Below, one piece after another: positions 44,360 to 52,379 of a stretch of DNA of 64,000 nt. Made by a program: the position numbers and the translations under genes. Every line of letters starts with the position of its first letter. The first letter of the stretch is position 1. The stretch is taken from positions 1,240,001 through 1,304,000 of the forward strand of contig OY782858.1 of the NCBI GenBank assembly GCA_963678465.1, written 5' to 3'. The notes under the pieces are model-generated. The model was not told the origin of the DNA, did no database searches, and saw only the letters and a list, made by a program, of their open reading frames with translations. The stretch comes from Paludibacter sp963678465 (GTDB taxonomy: Bacteria; Bacteroidota; Bacteroidia; Bacteroidales; Paludibacteraceae).

Positions 44360-44610
44360 TTTCTCAGCTCTGAGAAAATTCGAATATTTATGAAAAATGC
44401 TTTCTCAGGTTAGAGCTATGTGTTTTCATACATAAAAAGTACTTTCTCAGATTAGAGCTATGTGTTTTCATGCATAAAAAATGCTTTCTCAGGTTAGAGC
44501 TATGTGTTTTCATGCATAAAAAAAGCTTTCTCAGGTTGGAGCTATGTGTTTTCATACATGAAAAATATTTTCTCACCGCTGAGCAAGCATCATTCCCCTT
44601 TTGTCACACC
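44360..44610. repeat. 42-bp minisatellite, four full units plus hairpin-forming edges
   Basis: Units start at 44401, 44443, 44485 and 44527 with a partial unit at 44569, each exactly 42 bp (TTTCTCAGGTTAGAGCTATG then TGTTTTCATGCATAAAAAATGC). The left edge has TTTCTCAG-CT-CTGAGAAA (44360-44377) and the right edge TCTCA-CCGC-TGAG. Because 42 is a multiple of 3, a minus-strand frame (44388-44576) stays open with a 14-residue repeat, MKTHSSNLRKHFLC. There are no unique spacers, so it is not CRISPR. Confidence 0.8.
44388..44576 (-). CDS. Possible small repeat protein from the minisatellite
   Basis: A 62-residue frame with four 14-residue repeats (KTHSSNLRK-x-FLCM). Differences between units are TGC/TGT, AAC/AAT, TCT/TCC and AAG/AAA (silent), TTA/TCA, and a single variable codon (His, Tyr or Leu). 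That pattern is what a translated repeat under selection would show, but copies are few. It lies 28 bp downstream of the Crp/Fnr gene and could be on its transcript. No known family. Confidence 0.3.
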   Translation of the reverse strand: MRKYFSCMKTHSSNLRKLFLCMKTHSSNLRKHFLCMKTHSSNLRKYFLCMKTHSSNLRKHFS

Positions 44611-45266
44611 AGCAACTCGCGCAACTTTTTTTTATCAAGAATAGTGTATTTTTTTTTGTTGACGGCAATAATACCTTCTTCAATCATTTCCGAAAGGCTG
44701 CGCGCTAACGATGGGCGTGCTACGCCGAAGAAATCGGCCAGTTCGGTCTGGTTGCGATTCAGCGTAAAAGTGTCGCCCTGTTCGCCGGCTTGTTCCAATA
44801 AGAAATGGGCAATTTTTCCTTTTATCGTTTTGATGGAAAGCAACTGAAGGCGGTTGGTGAGGAACTGTGTGCGGTTGGCATTGTGCGTCAGGAACTGTTG
44901 CATAAATTCGGGCTGAGTGGTCATCAAACGAATTACCTCGTCTTTGGGAATGCGAAGGACCTCCACCTCTTCAAGCGTAGTTACATCCACCGGAAAGCGA
45001 TTGTTTCCCGAAAAAAGAAAGGCCGGCGCCAATGGTCGTGGGGCATTAATAATTTCAATTCCCATCAAATTTCCATTCTCGGTAATCATCTCGGTCTTCA
45101 CCGAACCCGTCATCAGTATATTCAACGCATCGCACAAATCGCCCTGCCTGAAAATCACTTCATTCTTGCCGTGAAATTTTATGCTGTATTGCATGTCGGA
45201 AGGAAAGCCATCGCCACCATCGCCGATATTGCGGAAATTATTCCATTCCGGATCGATATTTTTCAT
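44604..45266 (-). CDS. Crp/Fnr-family transcriptional regulator
   Basis: A 220-residue regulator: cyclic-nucleotide-binding-like beta-barrel (about 25-125, KNEVIFRQGDLCDALNILMTGSVK), dimerisation helix (about 125-155) and a winged helix-turn-helix (QTELADFFGVARPSLARSLS). No N-terminal Fe-S cysteine cluster is present, so it is not a classical Fnr. Its position divergent from cupin, ferredoxin and hcp genes suggests an HcpR/NnrR-like sensor of nitric oxide or redox stress. A Crp-type palindrome lies in the divergent intergenic region at 45302-45317. Confidence 0.88.
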   Translation of the reverse strand: MKNIDPEWNNFRNIGDGGDGFPSDMQYSIKFHGKNEVIFRQGDLCDALNILMTGSVKTEMITENGNLMGIEIINAPRPLAPAFLFSGNNRFPVDVTTLEEVEVLRIPKDEVIRLMTTQPEFMQQFLTHNANRTQFLTNRLQLLSIKTIKGKIAHFLLEQAGEQGDTFTLNRNQTELADFFGVARPSLARSLSEMIEEGIIAVNKKKYTILDKKKLRELLV

Positions 45267-45301
45267 TTTTTTGAAGGGAAAAAGTAAGTTTTAATTGAAG
45301 C

Positions 45302-45317
45302 TGTAACAACTGTTACA
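45302..45317. promoter_or_regulatory. Crp/Fnr-type operator TGTAAC-AACT-GTTACA
   Basis: Perfect hexamer arms spaced by 4 bp, between the divergent Crp/Fnr and cupin genes. Its centre is about 40 bp upstream of the transcription start predicted from the TACTTTTG box, the usual position for class II activation. Confidence 0.65.
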
Positions 45318-45338
45318 CTTTAAATGTTTCTGTAAGTA

Positions 45339-45346
45339 TACTTTTG
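45339..45346 (+). promoter_or_regulatory. -7 element (TACTTTTG) for the cupin gene
   Basis: A TAnnTTTG match with no good -33 element at the expected distance, which fits an activator-dependent promoter. It lies 81 bp before the cupin ATG. Confidence 0.5.
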
Positions 45347-45363
45347 CAAAGTAATTAAAAATA

Positions 45364-45384
45364 CCCCCAACCCCTAAAGGGGAG
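45364..45384. repeat. REP-like short palindromic repeat (left copy)
   Basis: CCCCCAACCCCTAAAGGGGA is the reverse complement, with one mismatch, of the copy at 45466-45486 inside the cupin gene. Related elements occur at 4754-4805. Confidence 0.6.
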
Positions 45385-45427
45385 AAAGGAAAAAAAAGAA
45401 ATCAGAAAACAAATAATACATACAAAT

Positions 45428-45808
45428 ATGGAAAATAAATTTCAATTTGACAAATCAGCTGTAAACTCCCCTTCAGGGGTTGGGGGTAACAAAGCATTTC
45501 CGACAGCTGAGAAGTTCAGCATGACAGAAAAAGTGCAATACGCCGAAGGTTCGGTAGTAAGCAAAATCATCATTCGCAACGAACGCGGCAATGTTACGCT
45601 CTTTGCTTTTGACAAAGGTGAATTTTTAAGCGAACATACGGCTCCTTACGATGCCATTGTACAAGTACTCGATGGTGTGGGCGAAGTGATTATTGATGGA
45701 CAGTCGTTTGTTCTTAATGTAGGCGAAAGCATTATTATGCCTGCCAATGTTCGTCACGCCGTAGTAGCCACCGAGCAATTTAAGATGTTGCTGACAATGA
45801 TTAAATAA
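45428..45808 (+). CDS. Cupin-domain protein of the Hcp module
   Basis: 126 residues. The cupin core has FDKGEFLSEHTAPYDAIVQVLDG-like motif 1 (quoted in part), DGVGEVIIDGQ and PANVRHAVVATEQF with the second metal His. An insertion after residue 13 (NSPSGVGGNK) is encoded by a REP-like repeat at 45466-45486, placed in frame. The family is commonly found next to Crp/Fnr regulators in Bacteroidota; it may bind a metal or small ligand, reaction unknown. It is divergent from the Crp/Fnr gene and followed by the ferredoxin gene. Confidence 0.85.
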   Translation: MENKFQFDKSAVNSPSGVGGNKAFPTAEKFSMTEKVQYAEGSVVSKIIIRNERGNVTLFAFDKGEFLSEHTAPYDAIVQVLDGVGEVIIDGQSFVLNVGESIIMPANVRHAVVATEQFKMLLTMIK

Positions 45809-45992
45809 ATGTCAATAGGTCAAAAGTCTAAGGTCAAAAGACTTTAGATTCCAGGAAGCTGCGCCAATGAAGAGATTAAGGCAAAGGCACAGGCACAGGC
45901 CTTATGAATTGTGAATTATGAATTGACTTTAGACTCTTGATATTAGACTTTAGACTTTAGACTCTTGACATTAGACATTAGACATTAGAAAA
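45809..45992. repeat. Degenerate heptamer repeats (ACTTTAG/ACATTAG)
   Basis: The intergenic region between cupin and ferredoxin genes is mostly GACTTTAGACTCTTGACATTAG-type heptamers (45918-45990), including three ACATTAG in a row. The same motif recurs at 47010-47042 and 48726-48780. Confidence 0.65.
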
Positions 45993-46898
45993 ATGAAACG
46001 AACAATAATAAAAATTGACGAAGAGCTTTGCAACGGTTGTGAGGCTTGTGTGCAGGGTTGCCACGAAGGTGCGTTGCAAATGATAGATGGTAAAGCGCGT
46101 ATGGTGAGTGAGTTGTTTTGCGACGGACTTGGTGCTTGTATTGGCGATTGTCCTGTGGGCGCAATTACCCTCGAAGAACGTGAAGCGGAACCTTATGATG
46201 AAATTGCAACCATTCAACGCATGATTCCTAAAGGCGAACGAACCATTATTGCCCATCTGAAACATTTGAAAGAACATGGTGAAACCGATTATCTGAAACA
46301 AGGCGTTGGTTATTTGCGTGCCAATGGAATACAAATTGATTTTGCCGAAGTGCACAATCATGGCGGTGCCGGATGTGCTTCGAAACCTGTAGCAGCGCCT
46401 GTACAACATCAACATGCAGGTGGTGGCTGTCCCGGAAGTAGAGAAATGAGTTTCGGAGCTCCCAAACCCGCCGCTTCAGGTTTTACTATGGCTACAGCTT
46501 CCGCCTCAGTCTCAGCCTCTCAGTTACGTCAGTGGCCTGTTCAGTTGCATTTACTGAATCCCGAAGCGGTTTATTTTCGCAGTGCAGATGTTGTATTGGC
46601 AGCCGATTGTGTGGCGTTTAGTTTTGCCGATTTTCACAACCGTTTTCTTGCCGGAAAAACGCTGGCAATTGCTTGTCCGAAACTGGACACAAACAAAGAA
46701 GCTTATGTTGAAAAGCTCAAAGCTATGATTACTAATTCTCATATCAATACGCTGACAGTTATTATTATGGAAGTTCCATGTTGTGGCGGATTGTTAGGTC
46801 TGGCTCAAAAAGCTGTGGCCGAAGCCGGACGTAAAATTCCTTTAAAACTAGTAGTTATTGGAGTAAAAGGCGAAGTGCTAAAGGAAGAATGGACTTAA
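45993..46898 (+). CDS. 4Fe-4S dicluster ferredoxin-domain protein
   Basis: 301 residues. The N-terminus has one classical cluster motif, C13-x2-C16-x2-C19-x3-C23, and a second with CDGLGACIGDCP. A linker with HNHGG and Pro/Ala-rich stretch (about 110-180) leads to a C-terminal domain with IACPKLDTNKEAYVEKLK and EVPCCGGLLGLA. This protein is the usual partner of Hcp in Bacteroidota and probably passes electrons to it. The gene is between the cupin and hcp genes on the same strand. Confidence 0.85.
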   Translation: MKRTIIKIDEELCNGCEACVQGCHEGALQMIDGKARMVSELFCDGLGACIGDCPVGAITLEEREAEPYDEIATIQRMIPKGERTIIAHLKHLKEHGETDYLKQGVGYLRANGIQIDFAEVHNHGGAGCASKPVAAPVQHQHAGGGCPGSREMSFGAPKPAASGFTMATASASVSASQLRQWPVQLHLLNPEAVYFRSADVVLAADCVAFSFADFHNRFLAGKTLAIACPKLDTNKEAYVEKLKAMITNSHINTLTVIIMEVPCCGGLLGLAQKAVAEAGRKIPLKLVVIGVKGEVLKEEWT

Positions 46899-47051
46899 TT
46901 AATTCATAATTAATAATTCATAATTAACAATTGAGAATTGACAATTAATTATTGAGAATTTGATTTTCTTTTCAATAAAAATAAATTTTAAAACATATAC
47001 AAATCAAGACTATAGACATTTGACTATAGACTTTAGACAACAAAAAAAATT
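46899..47051. other. AT-rich intergenic region with short inverted repeats
   Basis: Repeats of AATTCATAATTAA and AATTGAGAATT fill the first half, then heptamers of the ACTTTAG type up to the hcp start. No TAnnTTTG promoter is evident, so hcp is probably read from the upstream genes. Confidence 0.45.
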
Positions 47052-48719
47052 ATGAACATGTTTTGCTATCAATGCCAGGAGGCAGCCAAAGGGTCGGGAT
47101 GCGAGGTAAAGGGAGTTTGTGGAAAAACTCCCGAAGTATCAGCGCTACAGGATTTATTAATCTATCAACTGAAAGGTCTCTCGCATTATACCACCGCTTT
47201 ACGTTTGCTCGAAATAGAAAACGAAGCTGCCAACCTCTTTATCACCGACAGTCTGTTTATGACTATCACCAACGCGAACTTTGATTACGAACGCTTTGTA
47301 AATCGTATTCGTGAAGGATTTAAACTCCGCTCTCAACTGAAAGCTGCTTTGCTCGAAAATAAAGTAGAATTGGAGAAAACCGAATTACTTACATGGACAG
47401 CTCTTACCGCAGCCGAAATGGAACTAATCGCCGAAAAAGTAGGCGTGTTAGCTACCGAAAACGAAGATGTGCGCTCTTTGCGCGAACTTACTATTTACGG
47501 ATTGAAAGGGATGGCTGCTTATGTAGAACATGCTCAAAATCTGGGATACAACGACAATGAAGTGCATGCATTTATTCAACAGGCATTGGTAGCTACTACC
47601 AACGATGCCCTTACTGCCGACGAACTTACGGCTCTTGTGCTCGAAACAGGTAAATGGGGTGTAGCGGTAATGGCATTGCTCGACAAAGCCAACACAACTA
47701 CTTACGGAAATCCTGAAATTACCAAAGTAAATCTTGGCGTTCGCAACAATCCGGGTATTTTGATCAGTGGTCACGACCTGAAAGATATGGAAGAACTGCT
47801 GAAACAAACCGAAGGAACAGGCGTTGATGTGTACACACACAGTGAAATGCTTCCTGCCAACTATTATCCGGCTTTCAAAAAATACAAACACTTTGTGGGT
47901 AACTACGGTGGTGCATGGTGGAGTCAGGTGACTGATTTCGAAACTTTCAACGGTGTCATCCTTTTTACAACTAACTGTATTGTGCCACCAAAAAGCTCAG
48001 CCACTTATTCCGACCGTGTTTATACAACAGGTTCATCAGGTTTCCCGGGCTTTAAGCACATTGAAGAAGGCGTAAACGGACAACCAAAAGATTTCTCGTA
48101 CATGATTGCACACGCCAAACAAATGGCTGCTCCAACCGAAATTGAAACAGGTGAGATAGTGGGTGGTTTTGCTCATGCGCAGGTTTTTGCGTTGGCCGAT
48201 AAAGTAGTTGATGCAGTGAAATCGGGCGCTATCCGTAAGTTCTTTGTAATGGCCGGATGTGACGGTCGCATGAAAGGTCGTAACTATTACACAGAATTTG
48301 CACAGCAACTCCCCACCGATACGGTTATTCTTACGGCTGGTTGTGCAAAATACCGTTACAATAAATTGCCATTGGGCGATATAGGCGGAATTCCACGTGT
48401 GTTGGATGCCGGACAGTGTAACGACAGTTTTTCGTTGGTGATGATTGCGCTAAAACTGAAAGAAGTTTTTGAACTGAATGATATCAATGAGTTGCCAATT
48501 GCTTACAACATTGCATGGTACGAGCAAAAAGCCGTTATTGTATTGCTTGCATTGCTGCATTTGGGTGTCAAAAACATTCACCTCGGACCTACATTGCCAG
48601 CTTTCCTTTCGCCTAATGTGGCTAATGTGTTGGTAAAAGCATTCGGAATTGCACCAATAGGAAGTGTGGACGAAGATATGGCTTTGTTCCTGCCAAACAT
48701 GGAGTTGGATCAAAAATAA
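47052..48719 (+). CDS. hcp: Hydroxylamine reductase / hybrid cluster protein
   Basis: It reduces hydroxylamine or nitric oxide and is part of nitrosative-stress defence. The N-terminal cluster motif is C5-x2-C8-x8-C17-x5-C23, the class of strict anaerobes. Hybrid-cluster ligands are seen in FTTNCIVPPK, LTAGCAKYRYNKL, and DAGQCNDSFS, with a downstream AWYEQKAV. Length 555 is normal. Met3 (47058) is an equally likely start. It is the last gene of the Crp/Fnr-cupin-ferredoxin-Hcp module. Confidence 0.95.
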   Translation: MNMFCYQCQEAAKGSGCEVKGVCGKTPEVSALQDLLIYQLKGLSHYTTALRLLEIENEAANLFITDSLFMTITNANFDYERFVNRIREGFKLRSQLKAALLENKVELEKTELLTWTALTAAEMELIAEKVGVLATENEDVRSLRELTIYGLKGMAAYVEHAQNLGYNDNEVHAFIQQALVATTNDALTADELTALVLETGKWGVAVMALLDKANTTTYGNPEITKVNLGVRNNPGILISGHDLKDMEELLKQTEGTGVDVYTHSEMLPANYYPAFKKYKHFVGNYGGAWWSQVTDFETFNGVILFTTNCIVPPKSSATYSDRVYTTGSSGFPGFKHIEEGVNGQPKDFSYMIAHAKQMAAPTEIETGEIVGGFAHAQVFALADKVVDAVKSGAIRKFFVMAGCDGRMKGRNYYTEFAQQLPTDTVILTAGCAKYRYNKLPLGDIGGIPRVLDAGQCNDSFSLVMIALKLKEVFELNDINELPIAYNIAWYEQKAVIVLLALLHLGVKNIHLGPTLPAFLSPNVANVLVKAFGIAPIGSVDEDMALFLPNMELDQK

Positions 48720-48743
48720 CAACAAATTGTCAAAGGTCGAAAG

Positions 48744-50393
48744 TCAACAGTCTCCGGACTTTTGACTTTTGACATTAGACATTCTTCCTGCGTTAGCCAC
48801 AGTAATTTTGTCAAGCTCTTCCGATATTTCAATTGCTTCCTTTATAATGTTTTCGGGATAATCGTTGATTTGAAGTATCCTGATGGCATTTCTGTTCTTT
48901 AATTTTCCTTCTTTCAACTTGTAGTCAAAATCAACTGTTTTATTGTCAACGATTTCGCTGAAATGATATAAATCATATTCATTTTTCAATAAGTCAGCCA
49001 ATTCAATGTCGTGCGTCGATACAAAAACGATATTATTTTCTTTGTTCAACAAAGATAAAACAGCTTTGCCTGCCGAAATTCGCTCCACAGTATTCGTCCC
49101 TTTAAAAATTTCGTCGAGCAAAAACAAGTTTAAGTTTCCGTCGTTGCTTTTATCTATCATTTCTTTGATTGTCATCACTTCCTCAAAATAATAACTTCTG
49201 TCGTTCATTAAATCATCGCTGATTCGTATGGCCGAAAAGACACGCATCCTTGGCAACGAAAAATGTGCTGCGAAACAGGTATTTATAGTTAGTCCCGTTA
49301 TTACATTTATCGCTATGGTACGAATAAAGGAGGTTTTCCCAGACATATTCGAGCCTGTCAGTAAAATTGATTTATCGTTTACTTTCAGGTTGTTTTTTAC
49401 ACAGTCTTCTATTAATGGGTGGTATACTTCCACGGCAGAAAGTTTTTTCTGTCCATCAATAATTTCCGGCATACAGTAGTTGCCCAACCCCTTGCGAAGT
49501 GAAGCAATTGATACAATAGCATCCACTTCTCCAACAAAAAGAAATACATCTTCAATCTCTTTTCGTTTTGTGTCGATGCATTTCAACGTCCCAAACAAAA
49601 ATAAGGGTTCAATTAGAAATACAATTTTTACAAGTTCCAATATTGCCCAAAACAGTATGCGCTGGTCGCTTTGCATTTCTACTTCCAGATTGAAAAACGA
49701 CATTCGATTGCTCACCTTATTAATGACACTTGCCGACTTCATTAAATCCGGATTTATCTCCTTCAACATGTCATTTTTATATAATTCCTGAGCCACACCA
49801 TTGAGTTTTGACAATTGTGGAATAGAACTAAAATAATTGAACAGGTTTTTCTTGTTCCAGAAATGAATTACAATGTTGATAACTGATAAACCCAAAATTA
49901 CAAGAAAGAATACCGGATTAAAAAATGCCAGTATAAACGACAGCGCACTTGCAAACGACAACAGCGGAACAACAAAATACCATTTAGGCGGTTGCAGAAT
50001 TTCATCCTGAAACAGCGCAGCAATGTGATAGACTTCTCTGTCATTCAATTTACTCAATTGGCTTTGCACAGATACTCTAAAGTCAGCATTATTCGTAAAT
50101 TCAGCCAACAGTTTTTCATTCCTGATCTCTTTCGTTGAGTCTGCCGGAATGTTCCTTAGCTTATTATAAAGATATTGTTGTCCTACTTTTGAGTTGGTTC
50201 GGTCGACAAACATAAATAATTCCTGAAAATCCAGATCGTTACAGGTTTTATCAGACAGGGTATGAAAGGCTGTAGAATTGTCTTTCTTTCGGAAATAACT
50301 TTCTATGTATTCAAAATCAAATGCGTCTGGCTTTAAGTTTCCAAACTCACTAAGCAACTTTTCTTTAATTCTCTTCTTTCGGTTTCTAAGCAT
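48744..50393 (-). CDS. Membrane-anchored MutS-family ATPase
   Basis: 549 residues. A helical N-terminal half (about 1-130) precedes two hydrophobic segments (about 140-185, FVVPLLSFASALSFILAFF and VFFLVILGLSVINIVIHFW), then MutS core helices and the MutS ATPase: Walker A LLTGSNMSGKTSFIRT, NDRSYYFEEVMTIKEM, Walker B LFLLDEIFKGTNTVERISAG, and FVSTHDIELADLL. No mismatch-recognition domain is present, so a repair role is unlikely; the family is common in Bacteroidota without known function. Its last ten residues (SNVKSQKSGDC) come from the heptamer repeat filler. Confidence 0.85.
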   Translation of the reverse strand: MLRNRKKRIKEKLLSEFGNLKPDAFDFEYIESYFRKKDNSTAFHTLSDKTCNDLDFQELFMFVDRTNSKVGQQYLYNKLRNIPADSTKEIRNEKLLAEFTNNADFRVSVQSQLSKLNDREVYHIAALFQDEILQPPKWYFVVPLLSFASALSFILAFFNPVFFLVILGLSVINIVIHFWNKKNLFNYFSSIPQLSKLNGVAQELYKNDMLKEINPDLMKSASVINKVSNRMSFFNLEVEMQSDQRILFWAILELVKIVFLIEPLFLFGTLKCIDTKRKEIEDVFLFVGEVDAIVSIASLRKGLGNYCMPEIIDGQKKLSAVEVYHPLIEDCVKNNLKVNDKSILLTGSNMSGKTSFIRTIAINVITGLTINTCFAAHFSLPRMRVFSAIRISDDLMNDRSYYFEEVMTIKEMIDKSNDGNLNLFLLDEIFKGTNTVERISAGKAVLSLLNKENNIVFVSTHDIELADLLKNEYDLYHFSEIVDNKTVDFDYKLKEGKLKNRNAIRILQINDYPENIIKEAIEISEELDKITVANAGRMSNVKSQKSGDC

Positions 50394-50507
50394 CTGTTTT
50401 TATTGTGGCTAACTCCGGCATATACTTTCCCCTGCCCACAAATAGATGTTACTCAGTTTGTTTGTTGCATGTTTATATATGATGAGTTGATAGTCAATAT
50501 TACCGCC

Positions 50508-50538
50508 CAAAGGTAAATAACATATTTAACAACAGCAA
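50508..50538 (-). promoter_or_regulatory. Promoter of the MutS-family gene
   Basis: On the minus strand TTG (50536-50538), 20 bp and TACCTTTG (50508-50515), about 115 bp before the ATG. Confidence 0.55.
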
Positions 50539-50630
50539 GATGTTGGAAGGAAATTTACATAAATTCAGGTAAATAGATCCATTCAAGACTTGCGGATGAT
50601 TGGGAAAGAGTTTAACCTCCCCCAACGGAG
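50539..50630. other. Non-coding DNA between the MutS promoter and the hairpin spacer
   Basis: AT-rich, no gene seen; from 50618 a CTCCCCCAACGGAG hairpin leads into the structured element. Confidence 0.4.
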
Positions 50631-50710
50631 TTCAACCAACGCTTTCTTGCCAGATCGTAGTTCCCTATGTATAGGGAGTCGTTCCGACTGCAGGAAGCAT
50701 AAGTATTAGG
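50631..50710. repeat. Structured spacer element, copy 1
   Basis: A long imperfect hairpin: GCTTTCTTGC (50641-50650) against GCAGGAAGC (50690-50698), inner stem AGTCG-TTC-CGACT (50677-50689), plus an extra CCCTAT-GT-ATAGGG hairpin. It ends TAAGTATTAGG. The copy at 54876-54932 has GGTCG/CGACC instead, a compensating change that keeps the stem. Confidence 0.65.
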
Positions 50711-50741
50711 GGCTGCCTTTTACATTCGCTATAGTGATGTC

Positions 50742-50864
50742 TTATTTTGGAAATGCGTCTCTTATTTTTTTAAAGTCATCAAAATCAGCTCTTAATTCTA
50801 TTATTGTCGGGTCATTGTGAATCTCAGTCGGGTTGCTATGTCTCGTCCAACCGGATATCCTCAT
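50742..50864 (-). CDS. Small 40-residue ORF, probable gene remnant
   Basis: An ATG-initiated frame encodes MRISGWTRHSNPTEIHNDPT followed by IIELRADFDDFKKIRDAFPK. The composition looks like real protein, not repeat. The ATG is inside a repeat boundary, so this may be the C-terminus of a lost gene. A 13-bp direct repeat (50820-50832) within it recurs at the end of the next gene (50941-50953). No homology recognised. Confidence 0.4.
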   Translation of the reverse strand: MRISGWTRHSNPTEIHNDPTIIELRADFDDFKKIRDAFPK

Positions 50865-50932
50865 TCAATGTACAAAACTTCGCGGATGTCTGAGGTGAAC
50901 CAACTTTAGTTCATTTATCGCACCGAAAGGAC
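50855..50932. repeat. Flanking repeat of the lipoprotein pair, copy 1
   Basis: From ATATCC to CCGAAAGGAC this segment aligns along its length with 54113-54195 (shared ATTCAATG-x-ACAAA, TCTGAG, CCAACTTTAGTTCATT, CCGAAAGGAC). The two copies bracket the two lipoprotein genes in direct orientation. Confidence 0.65.
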
Positions 50933-50944
50933 ATGGTTAGAATC

Positions 50945-52375
50945 TCAGTCGGGATTAATTTTAATTATATATCCCTCCTTACTAACAAACACATATCTCT
51001 CTTTTTCATCTTTGTCAATTAAAATAGGTATTGGGTAATTTCTTAATATGCATGTGCTTATCAATTTACCATCGTCGCTGAATTCTTTTATTCCATAATT
51101 GTCGTAATCAAGGTACGAAACTACCAATAGACTATTGTCTTCTAAAACTGTTGCTGCATTGGGTGAAGCATAATATTCTTCATCTTTTGACCCTCTTCTT
51201 TCCCACAGAAATGTTCCGTCTTTTTTAATTTTTACAATATAACTTTCAAATGTATAAACATAATTAGAATAACTTCCTGCACACACGATATAATAATTTC
51301 CATCAGTTGTAGATAATACATATTGTGGCAAGGCTATACCATTGTAAGGGAAAGTATTATTTTTCAGGAAATTTCCGTTTTTATCAATACTTTCGAAAGA
51401 CAACCCGCATTTAGCATCGGAATAATTATCTGAGGTCACGCCTGTTGTCTCAACGGTACCAATCAATAAAAAACTTCCATCATTATTGGTGACTGCTAAA
51501 TACCCATAATTATAATATGTAGTTCCGGATATATTTTTCCAAATAATTGTCCCTTCCTTTGTAAATTTATATGCTAAAAACCGTGTAAAGATATTTGTAG
51601 TTCTATTCTCTGTTGTTGTTCCCACTGTCAGATAATTACCATCGGGCATTTCTGTTACGTAACTTAGATCTTCGAGAAAGTTATTAATTAAATTATCGAT
51701 CTTCCACAACAATTCACCCGTTGATGTTAATCTGAATATTGCTTTTTCAACCATTATCAAAATATCACCGTTCTTGCATTGCTCTACATATTGATCATTT
51801 GAAACGATATAATGAAATCCTTGTTCATCTAATATTTCTTTTTTCCAAATAATATTAAAATTCTCATCTGTTTTCAGAATAAGATTGTAGCCTTTTCCTA
51901 ATTTCTCTGCTTCACCAAAAAACACGAAACCATTATCACTGGTTTTTATACATCTGACAAAATCATATCTGGAATATTCGTATTTATCAAACCTGATTTG
52001 ATATATTTCACTAATCAGCTCTCTCATGGTTCTAATATTCTGTGAGATAATCTTTACCAAATTCTGTTTATTTATCGCACGTATTGATATTTTGTATTCC
52101 TTATTGGAACTTAAACCAGCTAAAGTGTAATTTGTACTGGTGATATTTGATACCGAAAGTGTATCGTTAATTAAGATATCATATGATACAGCATTTGCTG
52201 AATTTGTCCAGCTTAAATAAATCTGATTGCTGGCCGAAACAGAATATTTTATTTCAAATTCGCCCAGATTATTCACTTCGGTCGGCAAGCTTATTTCTGG
52301 CTCAAATATACTTGTGTCGCAGGAAACAAATATTGTTGCAAAAAATATCCAAATGATTATATTGTATATACGCAT
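50945..52375 (-). CDS. Lipoprotein with fibronectin type III domain and beta-propeller-like repeats
   Basis: The lipobox FATIFVSC puts the lipidated Cys near residue 19. A fibronectin III domain follows (about 38-115, QIYLSWTNSANAVSYDILIN, LSSNKEYKISIRAINKQN). The rest (about 120-476) is a series of blade-like repeats: VRCIKTSDNGFVFFGEAE, VTEMPDGNYLTVGTTTEN, VTNNDGSFLLIGTVET, STTDGNYYIVCAGSY, each with D-G-(N/S)-(Y/F)-(L/Y). It is probably surface or periplasmic and its ligand is unknown. It ends 4 bp after the kelch lipoprotein gene. Confidence 0.75.
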   Translation of the reverse strand: MRIYNIIIWIFFATIFVSCDTSIFEPEISLPTEVNNLGEFEIKYSVSASNQIYLSWTNSANAVSYDILINDTLSVSNITSTNYTLAGLSSNKEYKISIRAINKQNLVKIISQNIRTMRELISEIYQIRFDKYEYSRYDFVRCIKTSDNGFVFFGEAEKLGKGYNLILKTDENFNIIWKKEILDEQGFHYIVSNDQYVEQCKNGDILIMVEKAIFRLTSTGELLWKIDNLINNFLEDLSYVTEMPDGNYLTVGTTTENRTTNIFTRFLAYKFTKEGTIIWKNISGTTYYNYGYLAVTNNDGSFLLIGTVETTGVTSDNYSDAKCGLSFESIDKNGNFLKNNTFPYNGIALPQYVLSTTDGNYYIVCAGSYSNYVYTFESYIVKIKKDGTFLWERRGSKDEEYYASPNAATVLEDNSLLVVSYLDYDNYGIKEFSDDGKLISTCILRNYPIPILIDKDEKERYVFVSKEGYIIKINPD

Positions 52376-52379
52376 GGTA

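Noticed and set aside
44360..44610. CRISPR-like array, with a GTTAGAGCTATGTGTTTT word resembling type II repeats
   Set aside because: The period is a constant 42 bp and all of the unit is conserved; there are no unique spacers and no cas genes beside it.
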